A DNA stretch of 35,678 nt from JACPJP01 sp964650285 (GTDB taxonomy: Archaea; Nanobdellota; Nanobdellia; Woesearchaeales; GW2011-AR4). The notes under the pieces are model-generated. The model ran no database searches. It worked only from the letters and a program-made list of their open reading frames with translations, and had not been told where the DNA came from. The DNA lies in assembly GCA_964650285.1 (NCBI GenBank), contig CAZYSP010000012.1, positions 1 to 35,678 of the forward strand. Direction: 5' to 3'. Both the position numbers and the translations under genes were made by a program. Positions 1 through 7,265 of this stretch are shown here, piece by piece; position 1 is the stretch's first letter; every line of letters begins with the position of its first letter.

Positions 1-2
1 CT

Positions 3-656
3 GTAGAGATGGTTACAAAGAATTTAAGGGATAATGGAATAAAAGCAGATATGATCCATGGGAAATTAAGCCAGAACAGGAGATTAAAAGTTATTGAAAA
101 TTTCCATAAAGGAAGGCCAAATATTCTTGTAGCATCAGCAGTTGCTGCTCGTGGATTAGATATTAAGGATGTAAGCCACATATTTAACTATGATTTATCA
201 CAAGATGCCCAGGAATATGTGCACAGGGTTGGAAGAACTGCAAGAGCAGGAAAAACAGGAAAAGCAATCACTTTATTGAGCGAGAGAGACCATGATGTTT
301 TCAGGGAAATAGTCAGCAGGTATCCTGTCAAGGTTGAACAGCTTCCTTTAGAAAATTTTGAAAGGTTAAGGTTTAATTCCGGAAGAAGGTTTGGCGGCAG
401 AGGAAGTTTTAGAGGTGGCGGAAGGTTTGGAAGCAGAGGTGGATTTGGAAGGCCTGGTTCCAGAGATTCAAGAGGTCATCATAAGCCAGGGTCATATGGA
501 AGAAGTTCTGATAGGCCCAGTTCAGGATTTCATGGAAGACCAAGGGCATCTGAACACAGACCAGGAACACATGGAAGAAGAGGTTCATCCAGTGGCAGAT
601 CATATGAAAGAAGCTCTGGGGACAGAGGGCATGGAAGACCTAAGAGAAGGTATTGA
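3..656 (+). CDS. DEAD-box RNA helicase, C-terminal part with RGG-type tail (5' truncated by window)
   Basis: This is the C-terminal RecA-like domain of an ATP-dependent RNA helicase, which remodels RNA duplexes in ribosome assembly or RNA turnover. Motif IV/V sequence is visible as IHGKLSQNRR and ASAVAARGLDIKDV, and motif VI as YVHRVGRTARAGKTG with its arginine fingers. The reading frame is open to the first base, and the ATG at base 9 falls inside the conserved domain, so the gene starts outside the window. The last ~90 residues are low complexity and rich in Gly, Arg and Ser with RGG/GRG repeats, as in cold-shock-type DEAD-box helicases where such tails bind RNA. Family assignment is firm; the exact subfamily is not. 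Confidence 0.93.
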   Translation, partial: VEMVTKNLRDNGIKADMIHGKLSQNRRLKVIENFHKGRPNILVASAVAARGLDIKDVSHIFNYDLSQDAQEYVHRVGRTARAGKTGKAITLLSERDHDVFREIVSRYPVKVEQLPLENFERLRFNSGRRFGGRGSFRGGGRFGSRGGFGRPGSRDSRGHHKPGSYGRSSDRPSSGFHGRPRASEHRPGTHGRRGSSSGRSYERSSGDRGHGRPKRRY

Positions 657-694
657 TGAATTCAAGAGAAAATATGATTACTAGTATTATTTAT

Positions 695-1678
695 TCAATA
701 TCTCATCTTCAAGTGAGCAGGAAGTTCTTTGAAATGCTCATAGCCGTACTTCAATTTCTTTTTTTTGCCTTTGTCGTACAGATAAATTCCTTTGTTTTTT
801 GGTAGTATCTCTCCAACCACTATGCATTTTGTCCCTTTTAGCTTTTTTAATTGATTTTTATTAGTTGTAAAAACCAATTCAAAGTCTTCTCCTCCATAGA
901 GGGCATAATCATATGGATTTTTCTTAACTTTTTTTGCATCTGAAATTGTATTTTTATTCAAAGGGATTAAATCCCTGTAGATTACTGCTCCAACTTTACT
1001 TTCATTACATATATTAAGGACTTCAGAAGCCAAGCCATCTGAAACATCTTCCATTGCATTTACATATTTTGACAATAATATTCCATCGTTTAATTTTGAT
1101 TTTGGGTTTAGATAGTAATTAATGGATTTTCCTTTCTTTTTATGCCTTAACAGCTCTAATCCGGCTTTTGAACTGCCTAAGTTTCCAGTAACGCAAATTA
1201 AATCATTAACCTTTGCATCTGACCTTAAACATAAGTTTTTCTTTTCAACAAGGCCAATTAATGAAATAGTTATTGAAATTTTATTTCCAGAGCTTAAATT
1301 GCCTCCAATAATGCTTATTTTGTATTTTTTACAATTTTTATTGATTCCATTGTATAATTTATTTAAAAAAATAGTATTGGTGTTTTTTGGTAATGTTAAT
1401 GAGATTAACGCGTATTTTGGAAAACCTCCCATTGCTGCTATGTCTGAAACATTGCTCTCAATTGCCTTGCTACCAATTTGCTCCGGCTTGAACCATTTAA
1501 GATTAAAATGATCATCTTCAACTAAGGTGTCTGTTGTCAGCAGCAAATAATGTTTTTTATCGAACCTGACAACAGCTGCGTCATCACCTATGCCTTTTAC
1601 AATATCCTTAGAGAATAATTTTGTTTTACCAGATATTTTTTTTATAAGTTCAATTTCTCCTAATTGAGATATTTTCAT
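695..1678 (-). CDS. thiL: Thiamine-monophosphate kinase
   Basis: ThiL phosphorylates thiamine monophosphate to thiamine pyrophosphate with ATP, the last step of cofactor synthesis. The 327-residue length fits the family. The N-terminus MKISQLGEIELIKKI leads into the GIGDDAAVV motif that binds Mg-ATP, followed by LLTTDTLVEDDHF, by SNVSDIAAMGG and, late in the protein, by YGGEDFELVF; all are ThiL hallmarks of the PurM-like fold. The upstream region contains a long stem-loop in the leader (separate entry). No other thiamine gene is nearby, so the cell may import or salvage thiamine precursors; that is inference. Confidence 0.93.
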   Translation of the reverse strand: MKISQLGEIELIKKISGKTKLFSKDIVKGIGDDAAVVRFDKKHYLLLTTDTLVEDDHFNLKWFKPEQIGSKAIESNVSDIAAMGGFPKYALISLTLPKNTNTIFLNKLYNGINKNCKKYKISIIGGNLSSGNKISITISLIGLVEKKNLCLRSDAKVNDLICVTGNLGSSKAGLELLRHKKKGKSINYYLNPKSKLNDGILLSKYVNAMEDVSDGLASEVLNICNESKVGAVIYRDLIPLNKNTISDAKKVKKNPYDYALYGGEDFELVFTTNKNQLKKLKGTKCIVVGEILPKNKGIYLYDKGKKKKLKYGYEHFKELPAHLKMRY

Positions 1679-1692
1679 TTTGATTCAAAAAC

Positions 1693-1736
1693 GGCAAAAT
1701 CATGCTACGCAGATTGATGGCGACATAGATTTTGCC
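1693..1736 (-). promoter_or_regulatory. Inverted repeat in the thiL leader
   Basis: A perfect 9-bp inverted repeat (GGCAAAATC at 1693-1701, GATTTTGCC at 1728-1736) encloses a loop that can pair further through ATG/CAT and CGC/GCG. It lies 15 bases upstream of the thiL start, so in thiL mRNA it would be a hairpin just ahead of the start codon. It does not show the conserved core of a TPP riboswitch. Function unknown. Confidence 0.45.
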
Positions 1737-1791
1737 TGTAGTTAATAACAAAATCAAAAACTTTTTAACTCTTAAATAGTTTTCTGTTTGT

Positions 1792-2331
1792 ATGCCTAAT
1801 ATATTACTGCAATGCTTTTACCTGATGCTGCCAGCTTATTTTGCAAATATGGCTCCGATTATAGTAAAGGACGCGTTCAAGAGCCTGAAAATACCGATTG
1901 ACTTCAACAAGAAAATAAAAAACAAGCCGATATTCGGGAAAAATAAGACTTTCAGAGGCCTTTTTTTCGGGGTAATATTTGCAGTAATTATTGCTTATTT
2001 GCAATTTCTTCTTTACAAAAACAATATATTTGTTAACATTTCCATTGCCGATTATTCAAACTGGCTGTTAATAGGGTTTCTCATGGGCTTTGGAGCTATT
2101 TTTGGCGATTTAATTGAGAGCTTTATAAAAAGAAGGATGAATTATGAGCCAGGAAAGAGTTTTGTTCCGTTTGATCAGCTGGATTTTGTCATAGGAGCAT
2201 TAATTTTTATTTATCCATTGGTTGCTTTGTCATTAAGCAAGATAATAATCATTTTATTGCTTAGTTTTGTACTGCACATTATAGTGAATCATATTGCTTA
2301 TTACATTAAACTAAGGAGAGAGCAGTGGTAA
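1792..2331 (+). CDS. carS: CDP-archaeol synthase
   Basis: CarS transfers CMP from CTP to the unsaturated diether lipid digeranylgeranylglyceryl phosphate, an essential step of archaeal membrane lipid synthesis at the cytoplasmic membrane. The 179-residue protein has about five hydrophobic segments and the family motifs: NKPIFGKNKTFRGLFFG near residues 44-60, GFGAIFGDLIESFIKRR near residue 100 and PGKSFVPFDQLDF near residue 120. A weak TATA-like stretch about 27 bases upstream (around 1763) suggests a nearly leaderless transcript. The stop codon directly abuts the stop of the convergent gene, with no intergenic base. Confidence 0.9.
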   Translation: MPNILLQCFYLMLPAYFANMAPIIVKDAFKSLKIPIDFNKKIKNKPIFGKNKTFRGLFFGVIFAVIIAYLQFLLYKNNIFVNISIADYSNWLLIGFLMGFGAIFGDLIESFIKRRMNYEPGKSFVPFDQLDFVIGALIFIYPLVALSLSKIIIILLLSFVLHIIVNHIAYYIKLRREQW

Positions 2332-2784
2332 TCAGAACGCAAAATAAAGCAGTATTACAGGAGCAAAAAACCAGATATTCTTTATGAAAACTTCATAATA
2401 ATTATTTTTCTTTAAAGTTAAAGAAGCAGTTGGGATGCCATATAAAAATATAAGCACTGATTCCATAACAAACAAATCAGGAATTTTACTGCTTAAGTAA
2501 AATATAATCCCGAGAAGAAAATAAACAAGGCCGGATTTGTTAAGGTTTATTTTTTTACTCAGCATTAAAACTATTACAAAAATCAATAAAACTGTTGTTA
2601 AAATAATATTTACCCTGTAGAAAAACAATAAGGTCACTAAAATAAGGAAAAAGGATATTTTTTTTAGCAGAATGAAATACTTTTTTCCTGGTTTCTGCTC
2701 TTCTGGAGCAAGTTTTATTAAGATTACTCCCAACAGCAATCCCAGGTAAGCTATAATTGATGCCAAAAAGTAGTTTATTTGCAT
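2332..2784 (-). CDS. Small multi-spanning membrane protein, unknown function
   Basis: This 150-residue protein is hydrophobic throughout, with about five predicted membrane helices and a short Lys-rich loop (APEEQKPGKKY, residues ~26-36). I recognise no catalytic motif and do not assign a function. It overlaps the end of rpiB by ten bases on the same strand, so the two are probably one transcript and translationally coupled. It converges tail to tail with carS. The N-terminus MQINYFLASIIAYLGLLLGV could act as an uncleaved signal anchor. Confidence 0.7.
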   Translation of the reverse strand: MQINYFLASIIAYLGLLLGVILIKLAPEEQKPGKKYFILLKKISFFLILVTLLFFYRVNIILTTVLLIFVIVLMLSKKINLNKSGLVYFLLGIIFYLSSKIPDLFVMESVLIFLYGIPTASLTLKKNNYYEVFIKNIWFFAPVILLYFAF

Positions 2785-3230
2785 GTTTTTTCTTCTATTT
2801 GCATAATTTGTTTTACTCTTCTCCTATGCCTTTCTTCTTTACTAAAATTTGTTGTAAGGAATATTTTTGCTATATTCTTTGCCTCATCAGTTTTTAAGAT
2901 TCTTGCTCCCAGGCAGAGAACATTACTGTTGTTATGCTCTCTGGACATTTTTGCTGTGTATTCATCAAAGCAGTTTGCTGCTCTTATACCCTTAACTTTA
3001 TTGGCTACTATTGTTTCTCCTAAACCTGAGCCACACATCAGGATTCCCATACCATCTGTTTCTGCAACTTTTTTGGCTACTTTATGTGCTGTTTGAGGAT
3101 AATCGCAAGGCTCTTTGCTGTCTATACCTAAATCATCATATTCATAACCAATCTGTTCAAGAGATTTCTTTATTTCCTCTTTAAGTTCGAAACCTGCATG
3201 GTCGCTTCCCAAGATTATTTTTTTGTTCAT
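2775..3230 (-). CDS. rpiB: Ribose-5-phosphate isomerase B
   Basis: RpiB interconverts ribose 5-phosphate and ribulose 5-phosphate. Diagnostic sequence includes the N-terminal GSDHAGFELKEEI, the phosphate-binding and catalytic segment MCGSGLGETIVANKVKGIRAA with the active-site Cys, and the later SREHNNSNVLCLGAR. Length (151 residues) matches the RpiB/LacAB family. The enzyme would supply ribose phosphate for nucleotides in a cell with reduced sugar metabolism. The membrane-protein gene downstream overlaps its 3' end. Confidence 0.93.
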   Translation of the reverse strand: MNKKIILGSDHAGFELKEEIKKSLEQIGYEYDDLGIDSKEPCDYPQTAHKVAKKVAETDGMGILMCGSGLGETIVANKVKGIRAANCFDEYTAKMSREHNNSNVLCLGARILKTDEAKNIAKIFLTTNFSKEERHRRRVKQIMQIEEKTCK

Positions 3231-3289
3231 TTTATTTTTAATTATTATAATATACTTTTATTGTTTTTAATATTATTGTTTTTAACAAC

Positions 3290-3550
3290 TTACCAATTTC
3301 TTACAAATTCATTATGTCCCCATTGGATTAATAAATCTACTTTAAGGTTTTCTGCTTTGGGAATGTCGCAGGCTCCGTAGCAGCTGCCTAGCCATATAAC
3401 TACAGAAGCATTTGTGTTTTTTTCAATATATTCCTGTATGTCTTTTGCTTTTGGCTTTAAGCCATCAGGTAACTGTATGCACACTTGTTTAGCGTTATTT
3501 TTCTTTATTTCAGCTACAGCGCGGCTTAGCTCTAAATCATAGTTTTCCAT
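3290..3550 (-). pseudogene. Truncated Dph2-like gene (N-terminal domain only)
   Basis: The 86-residue product matches the beginning of Dph2, the radical-SAM-type [4Fe-4S] enzyme that starts diphthamide synthesis on elongation factor 2. QLPDGLKPKAKDIQEYI and WLGSCYGACDIPKAENL are recognisable, including the first cluster Cys, followed by VDLLIQWGHNEF. Archaeal Dph2 is normally three such domains, roughly 330 residues, with one cluster Cys each. Here the frame stops after the first, and the 60 bases before rpiB hold no continuation in any frame. It is most likely a deletion remnant; a functional single-domain protein cannot be excluded. Confidence 0.65.
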
Positions 3551-3582
3551 AATTACAAAGAATAATAGGTTGTTTTAAAAGT

Positions 3583-4031
3583 TTATTGTAGTTTTTCATT
3601 TAGCCTAATCAATAAATCATCTAATGAGTTAGCAGGTTGGAATTTTCCTTTAAATTCTGGTTTTTCTATTGGTAGAAGTCCTTTTATTCTATCAATCTTT
3701 TGTTTAGTTCCAAAATGTAAACTGTATTCGTTTGAAGACTGGTAATAACAAGCATTACCTCCTAAATACAATATTTTTTGTAAATTTTGAGCAATTGATT
3801 TAACACGCTCTAAAAAACTTTTTCATTATCAAAATGTCCCAAATACAAAGACAATAAATTTGGATTAAAGCTTACTCTTACATCTTCTGATTTTATGTTT
3901 TCTAAATCTTTTGCCATTCTTATAGCTGAGTTTAGTGAATCCAGAATATGCTTTTCTTCTAAATTACCTGCAAAATAGTATCTAAAGTCTTTATGTATTA
4001 ATAAAACATCATTTCCGGAATGAGATTTCAT
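3583..4031 (-). pseudogene. Unknown gene split by a single-base frameshift
   Basis: Two short reading frames (3810-4031 and 3583-3771) join into one ~149-residue protein if a run of six T (coding strand, 3812-3817) is read as seven. The junction then reads FDNEKVF-LERVKSIAQNLQ and runs on into YLGGNACYYQ. The frame between the two pieces is open, which argues that they are one gene. The protein is soluble and mixed alpha/beta in appearance; I do not recognise the family. The run could be a sequencing or assembly slip, a true mutation or a slippage site. The neighbouring genes are also damaged, which favours decay. Confidence 0.5.
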
Positions 4032-4040
4032 TGCTAGAGA

Positions 4041-4169
4041 TTAGGATGTAATTAATTTCACTGACAAAAGTACATCTGAAGAAGATGTATTGCCTTCATT
4101 TAATTCGGTTTCAAGTAAATCTAGTTTTAAAGAGTATTTACTTTCTAGTTTTAAAATATAATCTACCAT
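4041..4169 (-). CDS. Small ORF, 42 residues, unknown
   Basis: An ATG-started frame encodes MVDYILKLESKYSLKLDLLE and continues for 42 residues, ending nine bases before the ATG of the frameshifted gene downstream. The close spacing suggests a bicistronic unit. The peptide is a mix of charged and aliphatic residues with a Ser-rich stretch (NTSSSDVLLS). I see no known motif. It may be a real microprotein or part of the decayed locus. Confidence 0.3.
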   Translation of the reverse strand: MVDYILKLESKYSLKLDLLETELNEGNTSSSDVLLSVKLITS

Positions 4170-4217
4170 TTTTATTGATATAAAAATTTAAAGGAGTATT
4201 TACTTAATTGTTTTTAG

Positions 4218-4358
4218 CTACATAAACAATTCATCCATCTCGAAGTCAGAGAGATCTCTTTTATTGATGAGTTTAGCAAAGTCTTTGCTGTTCATCTTTT
4301 TCCTTTCTTCCCTCATATTTTCTACTTCCATATTGTCTTCGTCAAAAAACTCTTCCAT
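4218..4358 (-). CDS. Small acidic protein, 46 residues, unknown
   Basis: The frame MEEFFDEDNMEVENMREERK then runs through a Lys/Asn-rich middle to DLSDFEMDELFM. It is preceded by GGTGG six bases before the ATG, a plausible ribosome-binding site. It is strongly charged and probably helical, with no Cys. The size and composition resemble small antitoxins or adaptor peptides, but nothing in the sequence proves that. It is transcribed away from the promoter region near 4450. Confidence 0.4.
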   Translation of the reverse strand: MEEFFDEDNMEVENMREERKKMNSKDFAKLINKRDLSDFEMDELFM

Positions 4359-4450
4359 TTTTTACCACCAAAACTACTATCAGAACTCTTTTTATTACTA
4401 CTATTGAGTAATATAGGTGATATATAAAGCTTTCGTTTTCTGAATAGAGA

Positions 4451-4535
4451 AAGATTTATATATATTCTAAAGCGTTAAAATAGTGGAAATCATAAATGAT
4501 TTTTAGGTTTAAATAAATTTAAACTTTTTAAAAAG
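4451..4535 (+). promoter_or_regulatory. TATA box followed by three stacked palindromes
   Basis: A strong TATA-like element (ATTTATATATAT, about 4454-4465) is followed by three palindromes: AAATCAT-AA-ATGATTT (4487-4502), GTTTAAAT-AA-ATTTAAAC (4507-4524) and CTTTTTAAAAAG (4524-4535). The first two share the same two-A spacer. Transcription to the right would place them in or just after the start of the leader. They could be operators or RNA hairpins. Confidence 0.45.
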
Positions 4536-4587
4536 CGGTGATAATTATTAATGTGAGGGATAAATTCAAAAAAGGGGTAAAGAATCT

Positions 4588-4731
4588 TTGCATGAGAAAG
4601 AAAGAGTGCTTAAATGGCTTGTTAAGCAGAATATAAACACAGTTGACAGTGTAGGAAAAGTGATGGCAGAATACTATACTGATGCAGAAAACTTAATGAA
4701 ATTTGTTAAAAAAAATAAGCGTTGGGCTTAA
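4588..4731 (+). pseudogene. C-terminal remnant resembling a FlaI/GspE-type secretion ATPase
   Basis: The frame that ends just before the ahcY stop reads ERVLKWLVKQNINTVDSVGK then VMAEYYTDAENLMKFVKK. This resembles the extreme C-terminus of archaeal type IV pilus or archaellum assembly ATPases, where an R-x-x-VLxW ... VGxVIxEYYxDPE pattern follows the ATPase core. Only this tail is present: upstream the frame is closed by a TAA 27 bases before the TTG used here as start, and no Walker motifs occur. It is either a remnant of a lost ATPase gene or a free-standing small protein. The match is from memory of the family and moderate at best. Confidence 0.35.
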
Positions 4732-4732
4732 G

Positions 4733-5989
4733 TTATGTTCCTTCTTTCCAAGATGCACTATACTTTTTCTGTTCTTCGCTCATAGAGTCTATTTTTATTC
4801 CCATTGCCTTAAGCTGTAAGCGGGCAACCTCATCATCTTTTTCTTTTGGTAAAGCATAGACTTTCGGTTCTAACTTGCTTTTATTTTTAACCAGGAACTC
4901 GCAGGCAAAAGACTGATTAATGAATGACATTGCCATTATTGTTGAAGGATGGCCTTCGGCAGCGGTCAGATTGATCAATCTTCCCTCTCCCAGAATAAAA
5001 ATTCTTTTTCCGTTGTCTAGAGTATATTCGTCCATAAACGGTCTTATTTTTCTTTGCTTAGCTGTTTTCTTTAGCTCGTTTATGTTTATCTCAGCATCAA
5101 AATGGCCTGAATTAGCTAAAATTGCTCCGTCTTTCATTAAATTCATGTGTTCAATGTCTATAACATTTTTATTTCCAGTGACAGTTACAAAGATATCTCC
5201 TATTTTTGAGGCTTCTGCAATTGGCATAACCCTGAATCCGTCCATTGCTGCCTGTAATGCGCGAAAGGAATCAACCTCTGTTACAATAATATTAGAATCC
5301 ATTCCTTTTGCACGCTTTGCTACCCCCTTGCCACATTCACCATAGCCACATATAACAAAATTTTTTCCTGCAAAAAGAATATTAGTTGCACGTAGGATTC
5401 CATCAATTGTTGACTGTCCAGTTCCTTTAACATTGTCCATAAGATGTTTTGTATTTGCATCATTGACAGCTATCATTGGGTACTTTAAGGCATTGTCTTT
5501 TTCCATTGCCCTTAACCTGATAACTCCAGTTGTTGTTTCTTCTGCTCCTCCAATAATATCTTTTATTAAATGGCTATGTTTTGTGTGGATTTCTGACACA
5601 AGATCGCAGCCATCATCAATTGTAATATGAGGCTTAGAATTGATAACATTTGTCAGGTATTGGTAATAATTTTCTTTTGTTTCTCCCTTGTATGCCCATA
5701 CTTTAATTCCTTCTTTGACCAATGCAGCAGCAACATCGTCCTGTGTAGATAAGGGGTTGCAGCCTGTTATTGCAACTTCTGCGCCACCTGCAACTAAGGT
5801 TCTCACAAGGACAGCAGTTTCTTTTGTTACGTGTAAAGCCATTCCTATTCTTATTCCTTTCAGTGGTTTTTCCTTTTCAAAGCGTTTTCTTACTTCAAGC
5901 AAAGCTCCCATCTGCATCTCTGCCCATTCTATGTTTTTTTTACCTTGTTCTGCTAGCTTAATATCCCTGACAAAATAATCTTCTGACAT
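4733..5989 (-). CDS. ahcY: S-adenosyl-L-homocysteine hydrolase
   Basis: AhcY splits S-adenosylhomocysteine into adenosine and homocysteine, removing the inhibitory product of SAM-dependent methylation. The protein shows LHVTKETAVLVRTLVAGGAE near the N-terminus, the cofactor-domain motif VICGYGECGKGVAKRAKG, and the C-terminal LTAAEGHPSTIMAMSFINQS. The ATG at 5989 (MSEDYFVRD) is preferred over an upstream frame extension because AAGGTGAT sits just before it and a TATA box lies about 34 bases upstream. That gives 418 residues, normal for archaea. The adenosine released could be salvaged by the PfkB-family kinase 3 kb away; that link is inference. Confidence 0.95.
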   Translation of the reverse strand: MSEDYFVRDIKLAEQGKKNIEWAEMQMGALLEVRKRFEKEKPLKGIRIGMALHVTKETAVLVRTLVAGGAEVAITGCNPLSTQDDVAAALVKEGIKVWAYKGETKENYYQYLTNVINSKPHITIDDGCDLVSEIHTKHSHLIKDIIGGAEETTTGVIRLRAMEKDNALKYPMIAVNDANTKHLMDNVKGTGQSTIDGILRATNILFAGKNFVICGYGECGKGVAKRAKGMDSNIIVTEVDSFRALQAAMDGFRVMPIAEASKIGDIFVTVTGNKNVIDIEHMNLMKDGAILANSGHFDAEININELKKTAKQRKIRPFMDEYTLDNGKRIFILGEGRLINLTAAEGHPSTIMAMSFINQSFACEFLVKNKSKLEPKVYALPKEKDDEVARLQLKAMGIKIDSMSEEQKKYSASWKEGT

Positions 5990-6017
5990 AGTATCACCTT
6001 GTTGGATTGTTATGATT

Positions 6018-6029
6018 ATATTTATATAT
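6018..6029 (-). promoter_or_regulatory. TATA box of ahcY
   Basis: The minus strand reads ATATATAAATAT here, centred about 34 bases from the ahcY ATG. This fits archaeal TBP binding and a leader of only a few bases, and supports the internal ATG start chosen for ahcY. Confidence 0.6.
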
Positions 6030-6093
6030 TTTTCCCATAATTCTATGAAATTTGTCTGGAAAATTCTAAAAAAATCGGACAAAATTAGAAAAA

Positions 6094-6102
6094 TTTATAT
6101 AT
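6094..6102 (+). promoter_or_regulatory. TATA box of the Lrp-family gene, with TTCC/GGAA half-sites downstream
   Basis: TTTATATAT lies about 90 bases before the lrp ATG, so the leader would be about 60 bases long. That leader contains TTCC (6120-6123), GGAAC (6133-6137) and GTTCC (6149-6153), three alternating half-sites that could form a dimeric operator for autoregulation or an RNA hairpin. GGAG lies a few bases before the start codon as a ribosome-binding site. Confidence 0.45.
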
Positions 6103-6186
6103 TAGCTGAACAATATTCTTTCCGGGCTCTCTGGAACACCCCCAAAACGTTCCGTAGTTCTTATTATTGGAGGGCCCTTTTTTAAA

Positions 6187-6615
6187 ATGCTGGATAAGAA
6201 AGACGAATTAATAATTAAAGTTCTTAAGGAGAATTCCAGAATACCAATCAGGGATATTGCCAAAAAAACAGGGATAAGGCCTAGTACAGTGCATGAGAGG
6301 ATTAAAAAGCTTATCAAGAAAGGCGTAATTGAAAAGTTTACATTAAAACTGAATAATAAGGCTGTGGGGGAAAACTTTATTGTTTTTATGCTGATAAAAG
6401 GAGGCACAACAGAATATATTAACACTAAAATAATAAACAATGAAAAGGTTAGGGATATCTTTGGCATAACGGGAGAATATGATTTATTGCTGAAATTGAA
6501 GTTCAAGGATGTTGAAGAATTCAATAAATTTTTGATTAAGTTCAGAAAAGAGCAGAAAGGAGTAAGGCAGACATATACTATGGTAACGACAGCGGATATA
6601 AAGGAGGAGGTATAA
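6187..6615 (+). CDS. Lrp/AsnC-family transcriptional regulator
   Basis: This 142-residue DNA-binding regulator has the usual layout: an N-terminal winged helix-turn-helix (KKDELIIKVLKENSRIPIRD then IAKKTGIRPSTVHERIKKL, residues ~3-40), a linker, and a C-terminal RAM ligand-binding/oligomerisation domain (residues ~60-140) with IFGITGEYDLLLKLKF. Family members typically sense amino acids or related metabolites and often control their own promoter. It is divergent from ahcY with promoters ~70 bases apart, so it may regulate ahcY; this is inference from context. It converges with the YggS-type gene. Confidence 0.92.
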   Translation: MLDKKDELIIKVLKENSRIPIRDIAKKTGIRPSTVHERIKKLIKKGVIEKFTLKLNNKAVGENFIVFMLIKGGTTEYINTKIINNEKVRDIFGITGEYDLLLKLKFKDVEEFNKFLIKFRKEQKGVRQTYTMVTTADIKEEV

Positions 6616-6620
6616 TATTA

Positions 6621-7262
6621 TCAACCAAAAATCAAACTTCCGATTCTTATCAGATTAGAGCCTTCTTGGATTGCTATTTTGTAATCGTGAGACATGCCTA
6701 ATGATAAAATATCCATCTTTACATTGTTTAGTTTCAGTTTTTTTATTTTATTAAATAATGACTTCATTTTTTTGAAATAAGGCCTTGTTTTTTCTGTGTT
6801 TTTAAAGTACGGTGCCATTGCCATTAGACCAAGAACTTCAATATTTTTTAGTGTTGAAAGTTTTTTAATTAAATTAATAAGTTGTTGAGGCTTACAGCCA
6901 TGTTTTTGTGGTTCATTACTTATATTTACTTCAATTAGAATTTTAATTTTTTTATTTGTTCTTTTATTTATTTCAGAGGCTATTTCAAAAGAGTCTATTG
7001 TCAACAAATCAAAAATTTTCAAAGCTCTGTTAATTTTGTTTTTTTGCAGATGGCCTATAAAGTATAATTCGATTTTTTTACTTTTTTTAAGGGTTGTATA
7101 TTTCTTTTCTGCTTCCTGGACATAATTTTCCCCAAAAATTTTTATTCCTGAATTAACAGCTTCTTTAATCTGCTCTATGTTCCTTGTTTTTGTTGCTGCA
7201 AGAATCTGAACATCTTTTGGGATATTGTTTCTTAAATACCTTATATTTTCTTTAATAGGCAT
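6621..7262 (-). CDS. YggS/PROSC-family pyridoxal-phosphate homeostasis protein
   Basis: A single-domain alanine-racemase-N-type TIM barrel, 213 residues, slightly shorter than bacterial YggS. Diagnostic segments are LAATKTRNIEQIKEAVNSGI with the PLP-binding Lys, IFGENYVQEAEKK, IGHLQKNKINRAL, LIEVNISNEPQKHGC, GLMAMAP, and the C-terminal LSLGMSHDYKIAIQEGSNLI followed by IRIGSLIFG for phosphate binding. Family members bind PLP and buffer its level rather than racemise amino acids. It sits three bases after the end of the kinase-like gene upstream and is probably co-transcribed with it. Confidence 0.93.
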   Translation of the reverse strand: MPIKENIRYLRNNIPKDVQILAATKTRNIEQIKEAVNSGIKIFGENYVQEAEKKYTTLKKSKKIELYFIGHLQKNKINRALKIFDLLTIDSFEIASEINKRTNKKIKILIEVNISNEPQKHGCKPQQLINLIKKLSTLKNIEVLGLMAMAPYFKNTEKTRPYFKKMKSLFNKIKKLKLNNVKMDILSLGMSHDYKIAIQEGSNLIRIGSLIFG

Positions 7263-7265
7263 TTT

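Noticed and set aside
391..684. A 97-residue Glu/Met-rich frame overlapping the helicase tail
   Set aside because: It is the +1 shadow of the Gly/Arg-rich repeat of the helicase; the low-complexity codons produce long open frames in all phases.
1693..1736. TPP riboswitch upstream of thiL
   Set aside because: The conserved CUGAGA and the second sensor-arm motif are absent.
6120..6153. Shared regulator for lrp and the triple-paralogue operon through GGAAC/GTTCC
   Set aside because: The half-sites match but their spacing differs (11 versus 5 bases), and five-base matches are expected by chance.
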